13,636 nt of DNA from CAYMKL01 sp964390805 (GTDB taxonomy: Bacteria > Chloroflexota > Anaerolineae > VGOG01): positions 1-13,636 of the forward strand of contig CAYMKL010000169.1 in assembly GCA_964390805.1 (NCBI GenBank), written 5' to 3'. Positions 6,102 through 13,611 of this stretch are shown here, in pieces. The translations under genes were made by a program, and so were the position numbers. Within the stretch, counting starts at the first letter, position 1. Each line of letters starts with the position of its first letter. The notes beneath the pieces are model-generated. The model saw nothing but the letters and a program-made list of their open reading frames with translations, did no database searches and was not told where the DNA came from.

Positions 6102-7463
6102 ATGCCAAGTTTCCTTGATTTCATGGAGCGCGCCACCAGCGGCCCGATCCTTTCGGAAGATGACTTTCACCTGAAGGTCCTCATCCCCAACATCCGCAAG
6201 GTGGTGAAGGAATTCGAGATCCAGTACGATCCAGAGAACCCCGTCCCGGCGGATGACGAGTTCGCAGACCGTCTCTTCGAGGCCGCCATTGAGTTTGTGA
6301 CCCGCACCGGCGTCTACTGCGATGCCACCAACCGGCTGATCCAGGTGGAACGGGCCGAGATCCTGGAGGCAGTGGAGAATCTTCCCGAAGGAAGCGCCTT
6401 TGGCGAGGGCCGAGAGCGGCGACTGTTCAAGCCGCGCAGACCTGAGGACGAGAACCCGCCGTGGTGTCACGTGGGGACGGGCATTGTCGCCTCGTCGGAG
6501 GAGATCGCCCTGGCCCAGGTGGAGGGGTATGGCAGCATCCCTCAGGCCGATTCCATCAGCATCCCTGCCTTTGGGCGAATTCGAGGGATGCCCGTCAGCG
6601 GGGGATCGCCCCTGGAAATCTACGCCACCATCGCCTCCGTACAGGCAGGGCGCAAGGCTCTGCGGAAGGCAGGACGCCCTGGTCTTCCCATCCTCAACCT
6701 AATCTCCTCTGCCACCACCGCGATGGCGACCATCGCCGGCACTCACCCCGCCTTTGGTCTGCGTCCCTCCGATGGCTGGCTCATTGACTTCATCGCTGAG
6801 ATGAAGGTGAACTACGAAACGCTCAATCGCCTGGCCTTCACTACGGGGAGCAACATCGGCTCGACGGCTCTGCCTGTCCTGGGAGGCTACGCAGGAGGAG
6901 CGCCGGGGACTGCCCTGGTGATGACGGCCTACTATCTGCTGGGCATATCGCTTTTCCAGGGGACCTATCACCTGACCGGCCCCATCCACTTCAGGCATGG
7001 TTGTTCCACCACGCGGGACATTCTGTGGGTCTTTTCTGTGGTCGGACGGGCCACCAGTCGAAACATCCGTTATCCCGCCATCGGCCTGGGCTACGCCGCG
7101 GCCGGCCCTTGTACCCGCATGTACTTCTATGAAGCGGCAGCGGTGAACCTGTGTTGTGTGGCTTCGGGCTATGCTGGCGTGCAGACCGTTCACCCCGCCA
7201 GGGCCGTCGTTGAGGATGGGGTCACGCCTCTGGAGGCCCTTTTCAACGTGGAAACGGCCTACGCAGTCACGGGAATGAAAACAGGGCGGGCCAATGAACT
7301 GGTCAATCAACTGTTGGCAAAGTACGAGCACGAGATTGACAAAGCCCCACCGGGGAAACGCTATCAGGAATGTTATGACACAGCAACAGGCAAACCTTCA
7401 GAAGAGTATGTCCGACTATACGATGAGGTCAAAGAGGAACTGGTAAGGATGGGGATTCTCTAA
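6102..7463 (+). CDS. MtmB-family corrinoid methyltransferase without pyrrolysine (copy A2)
   Basis: The 453-aa product is a close paralogue of A1, sharing FMERATxGPILSE, VPADDE, GVYCDATNR, ENPPWC, VEGYGSIPQA, GRPGLPI, TRMYFYEAAA and YQECYD. The pyrrolysine site is Leu198 (codon CTC 6693-6695). The Glu259-equivalent is Thr255, again the A-type state. Compared with A1 and both B copies it lacks two residues in the segment after LNRLAF (coding 6837-6849), close to the presumed active-site loop. The frame is open upstream to 5874, but that extension lies in the repeat array. The ATG at 6102 matches the paralogues, although its ribosome binding site (GAGAGAAG, 6091-6098) is weak. The stop overlaps the next start by one base (TAATG), indicating translational coupling to B2. 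The methyl donor is unknown; no corrinoid protein gene adjoins this copy. Confidence 0.91.
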   Translation: MPSFLDFMERATSGPILSEDDFHLKVLIPNIRKVVKEFEIQYDPENPVPADDEFADRLFEAAIEFVTRTGVYCDATNRLIQVERAEILEAVENLPEGSAFGEGRERRLFKPRRPEDENPPWCHVGTGIVASSEEIALAQVEGYGSIPQADSISIPAFGRIRGMPVSGGSPLEIYATIASVQAGRKALRKAGRPGLPILNLISSATTAMATIAGTHPAFGLRPSDGWLIDFIAEMKVNYETLNRLAFTTGSNIGSTALPVLGGYAGGAPGTALVMTAYYLLGISLFQGTYHLTGPIHFRHGCSTTRDILWVFSVVGRATSRNIRYPAIGLGYAAAGPCTRMYFYEAAAVNLCCVASGYAGVQTVHPARAVVEDGVTPLEALFNVETAYAVTGMKTGRANELVNQLLAKYEHEIDKAPPGKRYQECYDTATGKPSEEYVRLYDEVKEELVRMGIL

Positions 7464-8842
7464 TGCTGAATTTCCTGGATGTCTACGAACGGGCGTTGAA
7501 TGGCCCGCTCATGAGCGAACAAGATTTCGACATGAAGGTCTTTATACCCACGTTGCGGCGGGTGGTCAAAGAGCATGGGATTCATTACGACGGCTTCGCT
7601 GCCGAAAACCTGGTCCCCTCTGACGATGCTCTGGCGGACGAGCTGTTCCACGTCGCTGTGGATTTTTTGAGCCAGGTGGGCGTCTATTGCCAAGACACCA
7701 ACCGGGTGATCCAGTTCAGCAGAACAGAGATCCTTGATGCAGTCAGGGAAGCGCCAGGCTGCTGCTTCGCCGGTGAGGGCAAGGACGCCGGGGTGTTGAG
7801 CATGAGAAAGCCCGATGACGGCCACATCCCCTGGCTGCACGTCGGATCGGGGATCGTGTGCACTACCGAAGAGATGATGACCAACCTGATCGAGGCCTAT
7901 GGCTCCATCGCCGAGGCGAACTCCATCAGCATCTCCGCCCTGGACAGCATCCGGGGCATCCCGGTCATGGCGGGGTCTCCTGCTGAGCTTTACGCGGCCA
8001 TTCAGGGGATCAAGATCGGCCGGGAGGCGCTGCGGCGGGCGGGACGGCCGGGACTGCCGATCATGAACCTCATCTCTACGGCGGCGACAGCAGTGACGAC
8101 CATTGCCGCCAGCGCGCCCCAGTTCGGACTGCGGCCCACAGATGGCTGGCTGGTCGGCGCGATTTCGGAGATGAAGATTGATTTTGGGGCCATGAACAAG
8201 GTGGCCTGCCTGCTCAACTGGGGGGCCAACATCGGCGCCGAATCGAGCCCCATTCTGGGAGGCTACTGCGGCGGCCCGGCAGGGACAGCCGTGGTGAGCA
8301 CGGCCTACGTGCTGATGGGGCTTCTCGTCCACCAGGGGAACTACCAGCTCACCTTTCCGGTTCACTTCAGACATGGCTGCTCCACCACCCGCAACGTTCT
8401 CTGGGTTGTGTCAACGAGCTGTCAGGCGGCCAGCCGGAACATCCCTATGCCGGTGATCTGGTTGGGGTACATGGCCGCCGGCCCTAATACCAAGATGTTC
8501 TTCTACGAGTCGGCGGCTTACCTGCTCTGTGCGGTCGCCTCCGGTGCTCCTGCGGTGCAGACGCCCCATCCGGTCAAAGCAGTGAAGGTGGACGGCATCA
8601 CCCCTATGGAGGCCAACTTTGGCGTTGAGATGGGCGTTGCGGCCTCCAGGCTCACTCGACAGCAAGCTAACGAGCTAGCACACCGACTGTTGGAAAAGTA
8701 CGAATCCCAGATCGAGACAGCCCCAGCCGGAAGCGCGTATCAAGAGTGTTACGACGTCACCTCCGGGAAACCCGGTCAGGAGTATGTCCGTCTCTACGAC
8801 GAGGTGAAAGAGGAACTGATTGGAATGGGGATCCCCCTATGA
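7463..8842 (+). CDS. MtmB-family corrinoid methyltransferase without pyrrolysine (copy B2)
   Basis: The 459-aa product is the B-type paralogue of B1, with the same MLNFLDVYERAL start, FLSQVGVYCQDTNR, GYCGG, MTNLIEAYGSIAEAN and YQECYD blocks. It carries a three-residue insertion near residue 51 (DGFAAENL). The pyrrolysine-equivalent residue is Met201 (codon ATG 8063-8065) and the Glu259-equivalent is kept as Glu260, as in B1 and unlike the A copies. The start codon overlaps the A2 stop by one base, so A2 and B2 are likely made in similar amounts, which fits a heteromeric complex. Seven bases separate its stop from the following PHP gene. It is expected to methylate a corrinoid protein from an unidentified methylated substrate; methylamine specificity cannot be assumed because the Pyl residue is absent. 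Confidence 0.92.
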   Translation: MLNFLDVYERALNGPLMSEQDFDMKVFIPTLRRVVKEHGIHYDGFAAENLVPSDDALADELFHVAVDFLSQVGVYCQDTNRVIQFSRTEILDAVREAPGCCFAGEGKDAGVLSMRKPDDGHIPWLHVGSGIVCTTEEMMTNLIEAYGSIAEANSISISALDSIRGIPVMAGSPAELYAAIQGIKIGREALRRAGRPGLPIMNLISTAATAVTTIAASAPQFGLRPTDGWLVGAISEMKIDFGAMNKVACLLNWGANIGAESSPILGGYCGGPAGTAVVSTAYVLMGLLVHQGNYQLTFPVHFRHGCSTTRNVLWVVSTSCQAASRNIPMPVIWLGYMAAGPNTKMFFYESAAYLLCAVASGAPAVQTPHPVKAVKVDGITPMEANFGVEMGVAASRLTRQQANELAHRLLEKYESQIETAPAGSAYQECYDVTSGKPGQEYVRLYDEVKEELIGMGIPL

Positions 8843-8849
8843 AGGCAAT

Positions 8850-9752
8850 ATGCATTTCGCCAATCCTTTTACCCGGCCAGGCCGCTGGTTCAAAGGCAGC
8901 CTGCATATCCACAGCACCGCCTCCGACGGCCAGTTGACACCAGATGAGGTCGCGGCCTGGTATCGAAGTCGAGGTTACCACTTCCTGGCTCTGACCGACC
9001 ACGGCGTTCTGTCAAAACCCCGGTCGGTAGCCGACGATTTCATCATTCTCAGCGGTATCGAGTTAGAAGGCCTGGACCCGTTGGCAGGATTATACCATCT
9101 GGTCGGCCTAGGGCTGAAGAGACCGCCTGACCTAAACGGGCAGGGGGGGCTCTCCATGCAGGAGACAGTCAACCGCCTGCGAGTCGCGGGCGGCCTGGTA
9201 TGTCTGGCTCATCCCTACTGGTCGGGCCAGATGTCGAAGGATATGCTCGCACTGGAGGGGTGCTTCGGCCTGGAGGTGTGGAACGGCAGTTGCGAGGTAG
9301 TAGACGGCAAGGGGCTATCAACTGTGCACTGGGACGACTTGCTGGCGGCCGGCTGCCGCCTGTGGGGGCTGGCTGTGGACGATGCCCACTGGCAGCCCGA
9401 CGGCCCTGATGACGCTGGCCTGGGCTGGGTCTGGGTCAAGGCGACCGTACTGACCCAAGAGGCGATCCTCCATGCGCTGGAACAGGGGTATTTCTACGCC
9501 AGCAGCGGCCCCCAGATCCACGACCTACAACTGGAAGGCGGCCAGGCACGGGTGCGCTGCTCCCCAGCGGTGGCGGTTGATTTCATCGGCGACGGCCCAC
9601 TCAGTCACCGGGTGGCAGCGCCGCCCGGCAAAACGCTGACCGAGGCAAGCCACCGGCTGAACCCCTTCCAGCGGTACGTGCGGGTGGCGTGCCAGGGCAA
9701 CCAAGGCTGCTGGGCCTGGAGCAATCCTATCTTTCTGGACACAGAGGAGTGA
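8850..9752 (+). CDS. PHP-domain metal-dependent phosphoesterase/hydrolase
   Basis: With the ATG at 8850 the product is 300 aa. PHP (polymerase and histidinol phosphatase) signatures are complete: LHIHSTASDG (His19, His21, Asp26), LTDHG (Asp50, His51), GIELE (Glu71), CLAHPYW (His121) and DDAH (Asp178, His180). These ligands normally bind two or three metal ions and hydrolyse phosphate or phosphate-like esters. About 120 residues after residue 180 complete the protein with a mainly beta-type sequence. A TTG start at 8820 is possible and would add 10 residues and overlap B2, but the ATG follows a GAAGG element (8841-8845), and the PHP core begins soon after it. It lies 7 nt after B2 and 4 nt before the UroD-like gene, so it is co-transcribed with them. 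The substrate is unknown. In this setting it may remove a phosphate or other leaving group from an intermediate. Confidence 0.85.
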   Translation: MHFANPFTRPGRWFKGSLHIHSTASDGQLTPDEVAAWYRSRGYHFLALTDHGVLSKPRSVADDFIILSGIELEGLDPLAGLYHLVGLGLKRPPDLNGQGGLSMQETVNRLRVAGGLVCLAHPYWSGQMSKDMLALEGCFGLEVWNGSCEVVDGKGLSTVHWDDLLAAGCRLWGLAVDDAHWQPDGPDDAGLGWVWVKATVLTQEAILHALEQGYFYASSGPQIHDLQLEGGQARVRCSPAVAVDFIGDGPLSHRVAAPPGKTLTEASHRLNPFQRYVRVACQGNQGCWAWSNPIFLDTEE

Positions 9753-9756
9753 GAGT

Positions 9757-10815
9757 ATGAATCTTAAGCCTCAACAACTCCTGCCGGTTGATGTGATCTT
9801 CAATCCCCACTGGTGGCACACGCACTTCGGGCTGGACTTCCGTGAGCCGTTCCACTTCGAGCCCCAGGTCCGGGTGGAGAGCGAACAGCGTATGCGGCAG
9901 GCACTCCACGATCGTTTCGGCGACCTGGATCTGGGAGAAGCGAATGCCCAGCCTCGTCCCGTGGTCGGCCCAGTGCACCTGTCCATCGGCTTTGCTGTCC
10001 AGGCCATGCTGGGCTGTGCTGTCCGCTTCTCAACTGATGCCGCCCCCTGGATCCTGTGCGCCGAGCTGGACGATGAGCAGGTCTGGGCCCTGGAAGTACC
10101 AGACATCGAAACTACCAGTCCGATGCGTGAGATCATAGCCATGATGGACGCACTGGAGGCGGAGTTTGGTTATCTGGAAGGGGATGCCTGCTGGGATGGC
10201 GTGCAAAACATCGCCCTGGATTTGCGCGGCCAGCAGCTCTTCCTGGACTATTACGACCATCCCGAGCTGGTCCATCACCTGTTCGACGTCATCGCCCGCA
10301 CCACCTATCGCGTAGCCGACTACTTCCGCCGCCGCACCGGTACCAATTCGATTTCCAATAACCGCATCGTAGCCAGCGTTGACCCCCGGCTCAACCTACA
10401 CTGCAACTGCTCAGTGCAGATGATTTCCAGGGCCACCTACGAGGAGTACCTCTTGCCCTACGAGTGTTGGCTGGCCGAGCGGTTGCAGCCCTATGGCATC
10501 CACCACTGCGGCGACAACCTGGAGCACGTGGTTGAAGCCTACGCCCGCGTGCCTGCGTTGGCGTTCGTGGACGTCGGCTGGGGCTCCGACGTGGCTGCTT
10601 GCCGGGCGGCGCTGCCCGATGCCTTCTTCAGCCTGCGACTGAACCCAGCCCGGCTGTTGACTCAGACGCCGGGGGAGGTGCGGGTGGATGTCCAGCGGCT
10701 GTTAGCCCAGGCTGGCCCAGTGGATAAACTAGCCCTATGCTGTATCAGCATAGACGCCGACACCCCCGACGAGAACGTGCGCGCCATTTTCGAGGCAGCC
10801 CAGCGTTATCGTTGA
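9757..10815 (+). CDS. Uroporphyrinogen decarboxylase-superfamily protein, likely methylcobamide methyltransferase (MtaA/MtbA-like)
   Basis: The 352-aa product has the UroD-like TIM-barrel pattern. It carries the zinc motif of methylcobamide:coenzyme M methyltransferases: His249-x-Cys251 (in IHHCGDN) and a distal Cys328 or Cys329 (LCCISID). The 77-residue spacing from Cys251 to Cys328 equals the one I recall for methanogen MtaA (Cys239 to Cys316). In those enzymes zinc activates the thiol that receives the methyl group. A bacterium would probably use another acceptor such as tetrahydrofolate, so this is a candidate second methyltransferase for the corrinoid protein. True haem-pathway HemE is unlikely given the zinc motif and the context. 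An unusual N-terminal FNPHWWHTHFGLDF segment is present. The gene starts 4 nt after the PHP stop, with GAGGAG (9744-9749) as ribosome binding site. Substrate and acceptor are inferred. Confidence 0.8.
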   Translation: MNLKPQQLLPVDVIFNPHWWHTHFGLDFREPFHFEPQVRVESEQRMRQALHDRFGDLDLGEANAQPRPVVGPVHLSIGFAVQAMLGCAVRFSTDAAPWILCAELDDEQVWALEVPDIETTSPMREIIAMMDALEAEFGYLEGDACWDGVQNIALDLRGQQLFLDYYDHPELVHHLFDVIARTTYRVADYFRRRTGTNSISNNRIVASVDPRLNLHCNCSVQMISRATYEEYLLPYECWLAERLQPYGIHHCGDNLEHVVEAYARVPALAFVDVGWGSDVAACRAALPDAFFSLRLNPARLLTQTPGEVRVDVQRLLAQAGPVDKLALCCISIDADTPDENVRAIFEAAQRYR

Positions 10816-10829
10816 CCATCCTCGCCGGC

Positions 10830-10858
10830 TTGTCATTTCGCCCTGATTGTGCTAAACT
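10830..10858 (+). promoter_or_regulatory. Sigma70-type promoter candidate with extended -10 for the HAD gene
   Basis: TTGTCA (10830-10835) is followed by a 17-nt spacer and TAAACT (10853-10858), preceded by TGC as in an extended -10. The predicted transcription start near 10865 lies only about 3 nt before the ATG at 10868. No Shine-Dalgarno sequence is visible between 10816 and 10867, consistent with a leaderless message. Confidence 0.5.
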
Positions 10859-10867
10859 ACGACACCA

Positions 10868-11617
10868 ATGACATTATTGAACATCGGCAGCCTTCCTTTC
10901 GACGCCGACTTGGTGGCCTTCGACAAGGATGGCACGCTGATAGATTTCGAGTTTATGTGGGGCCGACTGGCGGTGGCCTGGGTGGAACTACTGGTGGCAG
11001 ACACGGGCCACGAGTCGCTGCGGCGGGAGCTTTACCGCTCGCTGGGATACGCCCCTCAGCGGCAGCGTACGAAACCGCAGAGCCCGCTGGCCATCGCCTC
11101 CACACCCCAACTGCAAACCATCATCGCCGCCGCCCTCTATCGCCACGGCATCCCCTGGCCCAAAGCCCAAGACCGCGCTCACTTGGCCTTTCGTCAGACC
11201 GCCGCTGACCTGCCCCTGGCCAACCTGATCCGCCCCACGGGCGATGTAGCAGGGCTTCTGGAACGACTGCAAGGAGCCGGCGTTCGCGTGGCCGTCATCA
11301 CCGCCGATCATCGGGCGGATACGGAGGAAACACTGCGCATCATGGAGATCGCCCACCTGGTGGATCACCTGGTCTGCGGCGACGACGGGTTGCCGTCGAA
11401 GCCTGCGCCTGACATGATGTTGGCTGCTTATGAGCGACTGGGAGTGGAACCCGCCCGCGTGGCTGTGGTGGGTGACACATTAGGTGACTTGCTGATGGCC
11501 CAGCGGGCCGGCGCAGGGCTCAAGGCGGCTGTGCTCAGCGGCGCGGGCGAGCCGGCGCTGCTCGAAGCTCACGCCGACGTCGTCCTGCGCTCTATTGACC
11601 AGATAGCCGTTTCGTAG
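10868..11617 (+). CDS. HAD-family phosphatase (phosphoglycolate phosphatase-like)
   Basis: The 249-aa product has all four HAD motifs: FDKDGTL (nucleophile Asp19, acid/base Asp21), ITAD (Thr145), Lys178 in SKPAPD, and VVGDTLGD (Asp203, Asp207). A helical cap of about 75 residues sits between motifs I and II, as in Gph-type phosphatases that act on small phosphate esters. It differs clearly from the phosphonatase at 3791, lacking the cap lysine and having Asp instead of Ala at the second motif I position. It follows the UroD-like gene after 52 nt but has its own promoter candidate and no ribosome binding site, so it may be expressed separately as a leaderless transcript. The substrate is unknown; damaged-metabolite or phosphoglycolate phosphatase activity is possible. 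The TAG stop lies inside the hairpin that begins at 11615. Confidence 0.87.
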   Translation: MTLLNIGSLPFDADLVAFDKDGTLIDFEFMWGRLAVAWVELLVADTGHESLRRELYRSLGYAPQRQRTKPQSPLAIASTPQLQTIIAAALYRHGIPWPKAQDRAHLAFRQTAADLPLANLIRPTGDVAGLLERLQGAGVRVAVITADHRADTEETLRIMEIAHLVDHLVCGDDGLPSKPAPDMMLAAYERLGVEPARVAVVGDTLGDLLMAQRAGAGLKAAVLSGAGEPALLEAHADVVLRSIDQIAVS

Positions 11618-11703
11618 ATTGGTAAACTGGTAGATCGGGAAGGCCCAACCAATCTACCAATCTGCCAATCCACCAATCTACCAGTGTACCAACCTACCAA
11701 CCT
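11615..11703. repeat. Degenerate 8-bp tandem repeats forming a hairpin after the HAD gene
   Basis: Seven consecutive octamers of the type ACCAATCT run from 11648 to 11703. The segment 11615-11635, starting at the HAD gene stop codon, is the inverse complement of 11676-11696 at 19 of 21 positions and can form a long stem with a 40-nt loop. It could terminate or attenuate transcription between the HAD gene and the oxidoreductase gene. The ribosome binding site AGGAGG (11706-11711) follows just outside the repeat. Confidence 0.75.
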
Positions 11704-11721
11704 TGAGGAGGAATCTACTAC

Positions 11722-13548
11722 ATGGCGAAAAGCTATCACAACCGTTACCTGCACGTTGACCTTGGCGCCGCAACCTGGTCTTCCTTTGCCCTGCCGGAGG
11801 ACGTGCTGGAGCGATACGTAGGCGGCAAGGGGGTAGGAGCCTACCTGCTGGCCCGGGATCAGGATCCGCGAGCTGAGCCGTTCGCCCCTGCCAATCCCCT
11901 CATCTTCATCGCTGGCCCGTTGACCGGCACGCAAGCTCCATCCATGCGCTCAGCAGTTGTCTTCCAGTCTCCTGTCACCCGTCTCTTCACTGATGCCTAC
12001 TTTGGTGGCTTCTTTGGCCAGGAGTTGAAATACGCCGGCCACGACGGCTTGCTCATCACCGGCCAGGCTGCCAAACCCTGTTTCCTGGAAATCAACGACG
12101 GCCATGTAGCCATCAAGGACGCCGCCCACCTCTGGGGCCTGGACTCCTTCGAGACCTACGAACAGTTGCGGCCCGACTACCCCGACAAGGAGTGGCGCAT
12201 CGCCTGCATCGGCCCGGCGGGGGAGCGGCGGGTCAAGTTCGCGGTCATTGACTGCGACCCTCACCGCCAGGCTGGGCGCGGCGGCGGCGGCGCGGTCATG
12301 GGGGCCAAGAACCTCAAGGCCATCGTCGTGCAGGGCACAGGCAAACTGGCCCTGGCCGATCCTGAAGCCTTCAAGGAGTATGTACGAGCAGCCCTCGCGG
12401 GGATGAAGGACAACGACTACATCGTGGGGTTTCGCACCGGGGGAACGCCCGCTTCCATCCCCTGGGCTGACGAGGAGGGAATGTTGCCCACCCGCAACTT
12501 CCAGCGGGGCAGCTTCGCCCAGGCGGAGGAGTTGGGCGACGCGGCGCAGAGGGAACGCTACTGGTATCGCGACATCGCCTGCGCAGCCTGCCCCATCGCT
12601 TGCAGCAAACTAGGGCGCTTGACGGAGGGCCGCTTCGCCGGGCTGGAAGGCGACACGCTGGAGTACGAAAGCGCGGCCATGCTGGGCAGCAATCTGGAGG
12701 TGGGCAGGATGGATGAGGCGGTCTATCTGGGCCTGCTGTGCGACAAGCTGGGACTGGACACCATCTCCACCGGCGCGGTGCTGAGCTTCGCCTGTGAGGC
12801 GGTGGAGAAAGGCCTGCTGGAAGCGGACGTTCGCTTCGGCGACGTGGATAGCCTGGCCGCGCTGCTGCAGGACATCGCTGCCCGTCGTGGCGTCGGCGAT
12901 CTGTTAGCGGAAGGGGTGCGAGCCGTTGCCGCGCAGATCGGCGGCGGTGCGGACTACTTCGCCATCCACGTCAAAGGGCTGGAGCTGCCGGCCTGGGGGC
13001 CACGCGGGGTTCCAGCCATGGGCCTGGCCTACATGACCGCCGACCGCGGCGGTTGCCACCAGCGGGCTTTCCCCATCCTCTACGAGGCGGGAGGGGAGAC
13101 GTGGAAGGGACAGAGCTACGAGCGGTTGTCGCTGGACGGTAAGGCCCAACTGCTGGCCGAGGTGCAGAACCGCCTGGCAGGGTTGGATACGCTCATCACC
13201 TGCGACTTCGGGCGCTACGGCCTCAGCGACCAGACCTATCTCGACCTGCTGGCCGCAGCCACCGGGCAACGCCTGAGCCTGGACGAACTGTATAGCCTGG
13301 GGAAGCGCATCTGGAACCTGACGCGGCTGTTCAATCTCAAGGCGGGCATGACCAAGGCCGACGAAGACCTGCCGCGCCGCTTCAAAGAGGAGCCACTGCC
13401 GGACGGGCCAGCCGCCGGCCACCGCTTCACCGAGGCAGACATCGAGCAGTTGCGGGCCGATTACTACGCCGTGCGCGGCTGGGACGAGAACGGCGTGCCC
13501 ACATCAGAAACACTTGCCGCGCTGGGAGTGGAGTATCCATGGGAGTAA
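11722..13548 (+). CDS. aor: Aldehyde:ferredoxin oxidoreductase (tungsten/molybdopterin AOR family)
   Basis: The 608-aa product is full length for the AOR family. These enzymes oxidise aldehydes to acids using a tungsten (or molybdenum) bis-pyranopterin and a [4Fe-4S] cluster, reducing ferredoxin. The N-terminal GGKGVGAYLL, the AGPLTGTQAPS block near residue 75 and GRGGGGAVMGAKNLKAIVV near 190 are pterin-domain hallmarks. The cluster ligands are Cys287, Cys290 and Cys294 (CAACPIAC) and Cys494 (LITCDF), nearly the same positions as those I recall for the Pyrococcus furiosus enzyme (288, 291, 295, 494). There is no signal peptide, so it is cytoplasmic. The ribosome binding site is AGGAGG (11706-11711). 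In this cluster it could oxidise the acetaldehyde released by PhnX and supply reduced ferredoxin, for example for corrinoid reactivation; that is inference, and AOR paralogues have many substrates. Confidence 0.9.
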   Translation: MAKSYHNRYLHVDLGAATWSSFALPEDVLERYVGGKGVGAYLLARDQDPRAEPFAPANPLIFIAGPLTGTQAPSMRSAVVFQSPVTRLFTDAYFGGFFGQELKYAGHDGLLITGQAAKPCFLEINDGHVAIKDAAHLWGLDSFETYEQLRPDYPDKEWRIACIGPAGERRVKFAVIDCDPHRQAGRGGGGAVMGAKNLKAIVVQGTGKLALADPEAFKEYVRAALAGMKDNDYIVGFRTGGTPASIPWADEEGMLPTRNFQRGSFAQAEELGDAAQRERYWYRDIACAACPIACSKLGRLTEGRFAGLEGDTLEYESAAMLGSNLEVGRMDEAVYLGLLCDKLGLDTISTGAVLSFACEAVEKGLLEADVRFGDVDSLAALLQDIAARRGVGDLLAEGVRAVAAQIGGGADYFAIHVKGLELPAWGPRGVPAMGLAYMTADRGGCHQRAFPILYEAGGETWKGQSYERLSLDGKAQLLAEVQNRLAGLDTLITCDFGRYGLSDQTYLDLLAAATGQRLSLDELYSLGKRIWNLTRLFNLKAGMTKADEDLPRRFKEEPLPDGPAAGHRFTEADIEQLRADYYAVRGWDENGVPTSETLAALGVEYPWE

Positions 13549-13595
13549 AACGTAAAACGTGAAACGTAACCATCACGTTTTACGTTTTACCATAT
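13545..13595 (+). terminator. Perfect 17-bp hairpin with T-run after the oxidoreductase gene
   Basis: GTAAAACGTAAAACGTG (13545-13561) pairs perfectly with CACGTTTTACGTTTTAC (13574-13590) around a 12-nt loop, with a TTTTT run at 13595-13599. The arms consist of 7-bp repeats (TAAAACG), and the stem includes the oxidoreductase TAA stop. A Rho-independent terminator is plausible, although the stem is AT-rich for one; it may instead be a REP-like palindromic element. Confidence 0.6.
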
Positions 13596-13611
13596 TTTTG
13601 CGCAAAAGTCG

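Noticed and set aside
5502..6470. Long reverse-strand reading frames over the repeat array
   Set aside because: They reflect GC-rich repeats; periods of 82 and 95 bp are not multiples of three, units switch frame, and the frame runs into the antisense of A2.
9757..10815. Haem-pathway uroporphyrinogen decarboxylase (HemE)
   Set aside because: The zinc motif His-x-Cys...Cys and the corrinoid methyltransferase setting fit a methylcobamide methyltransferase-type protein better, and no other haem genes are present.
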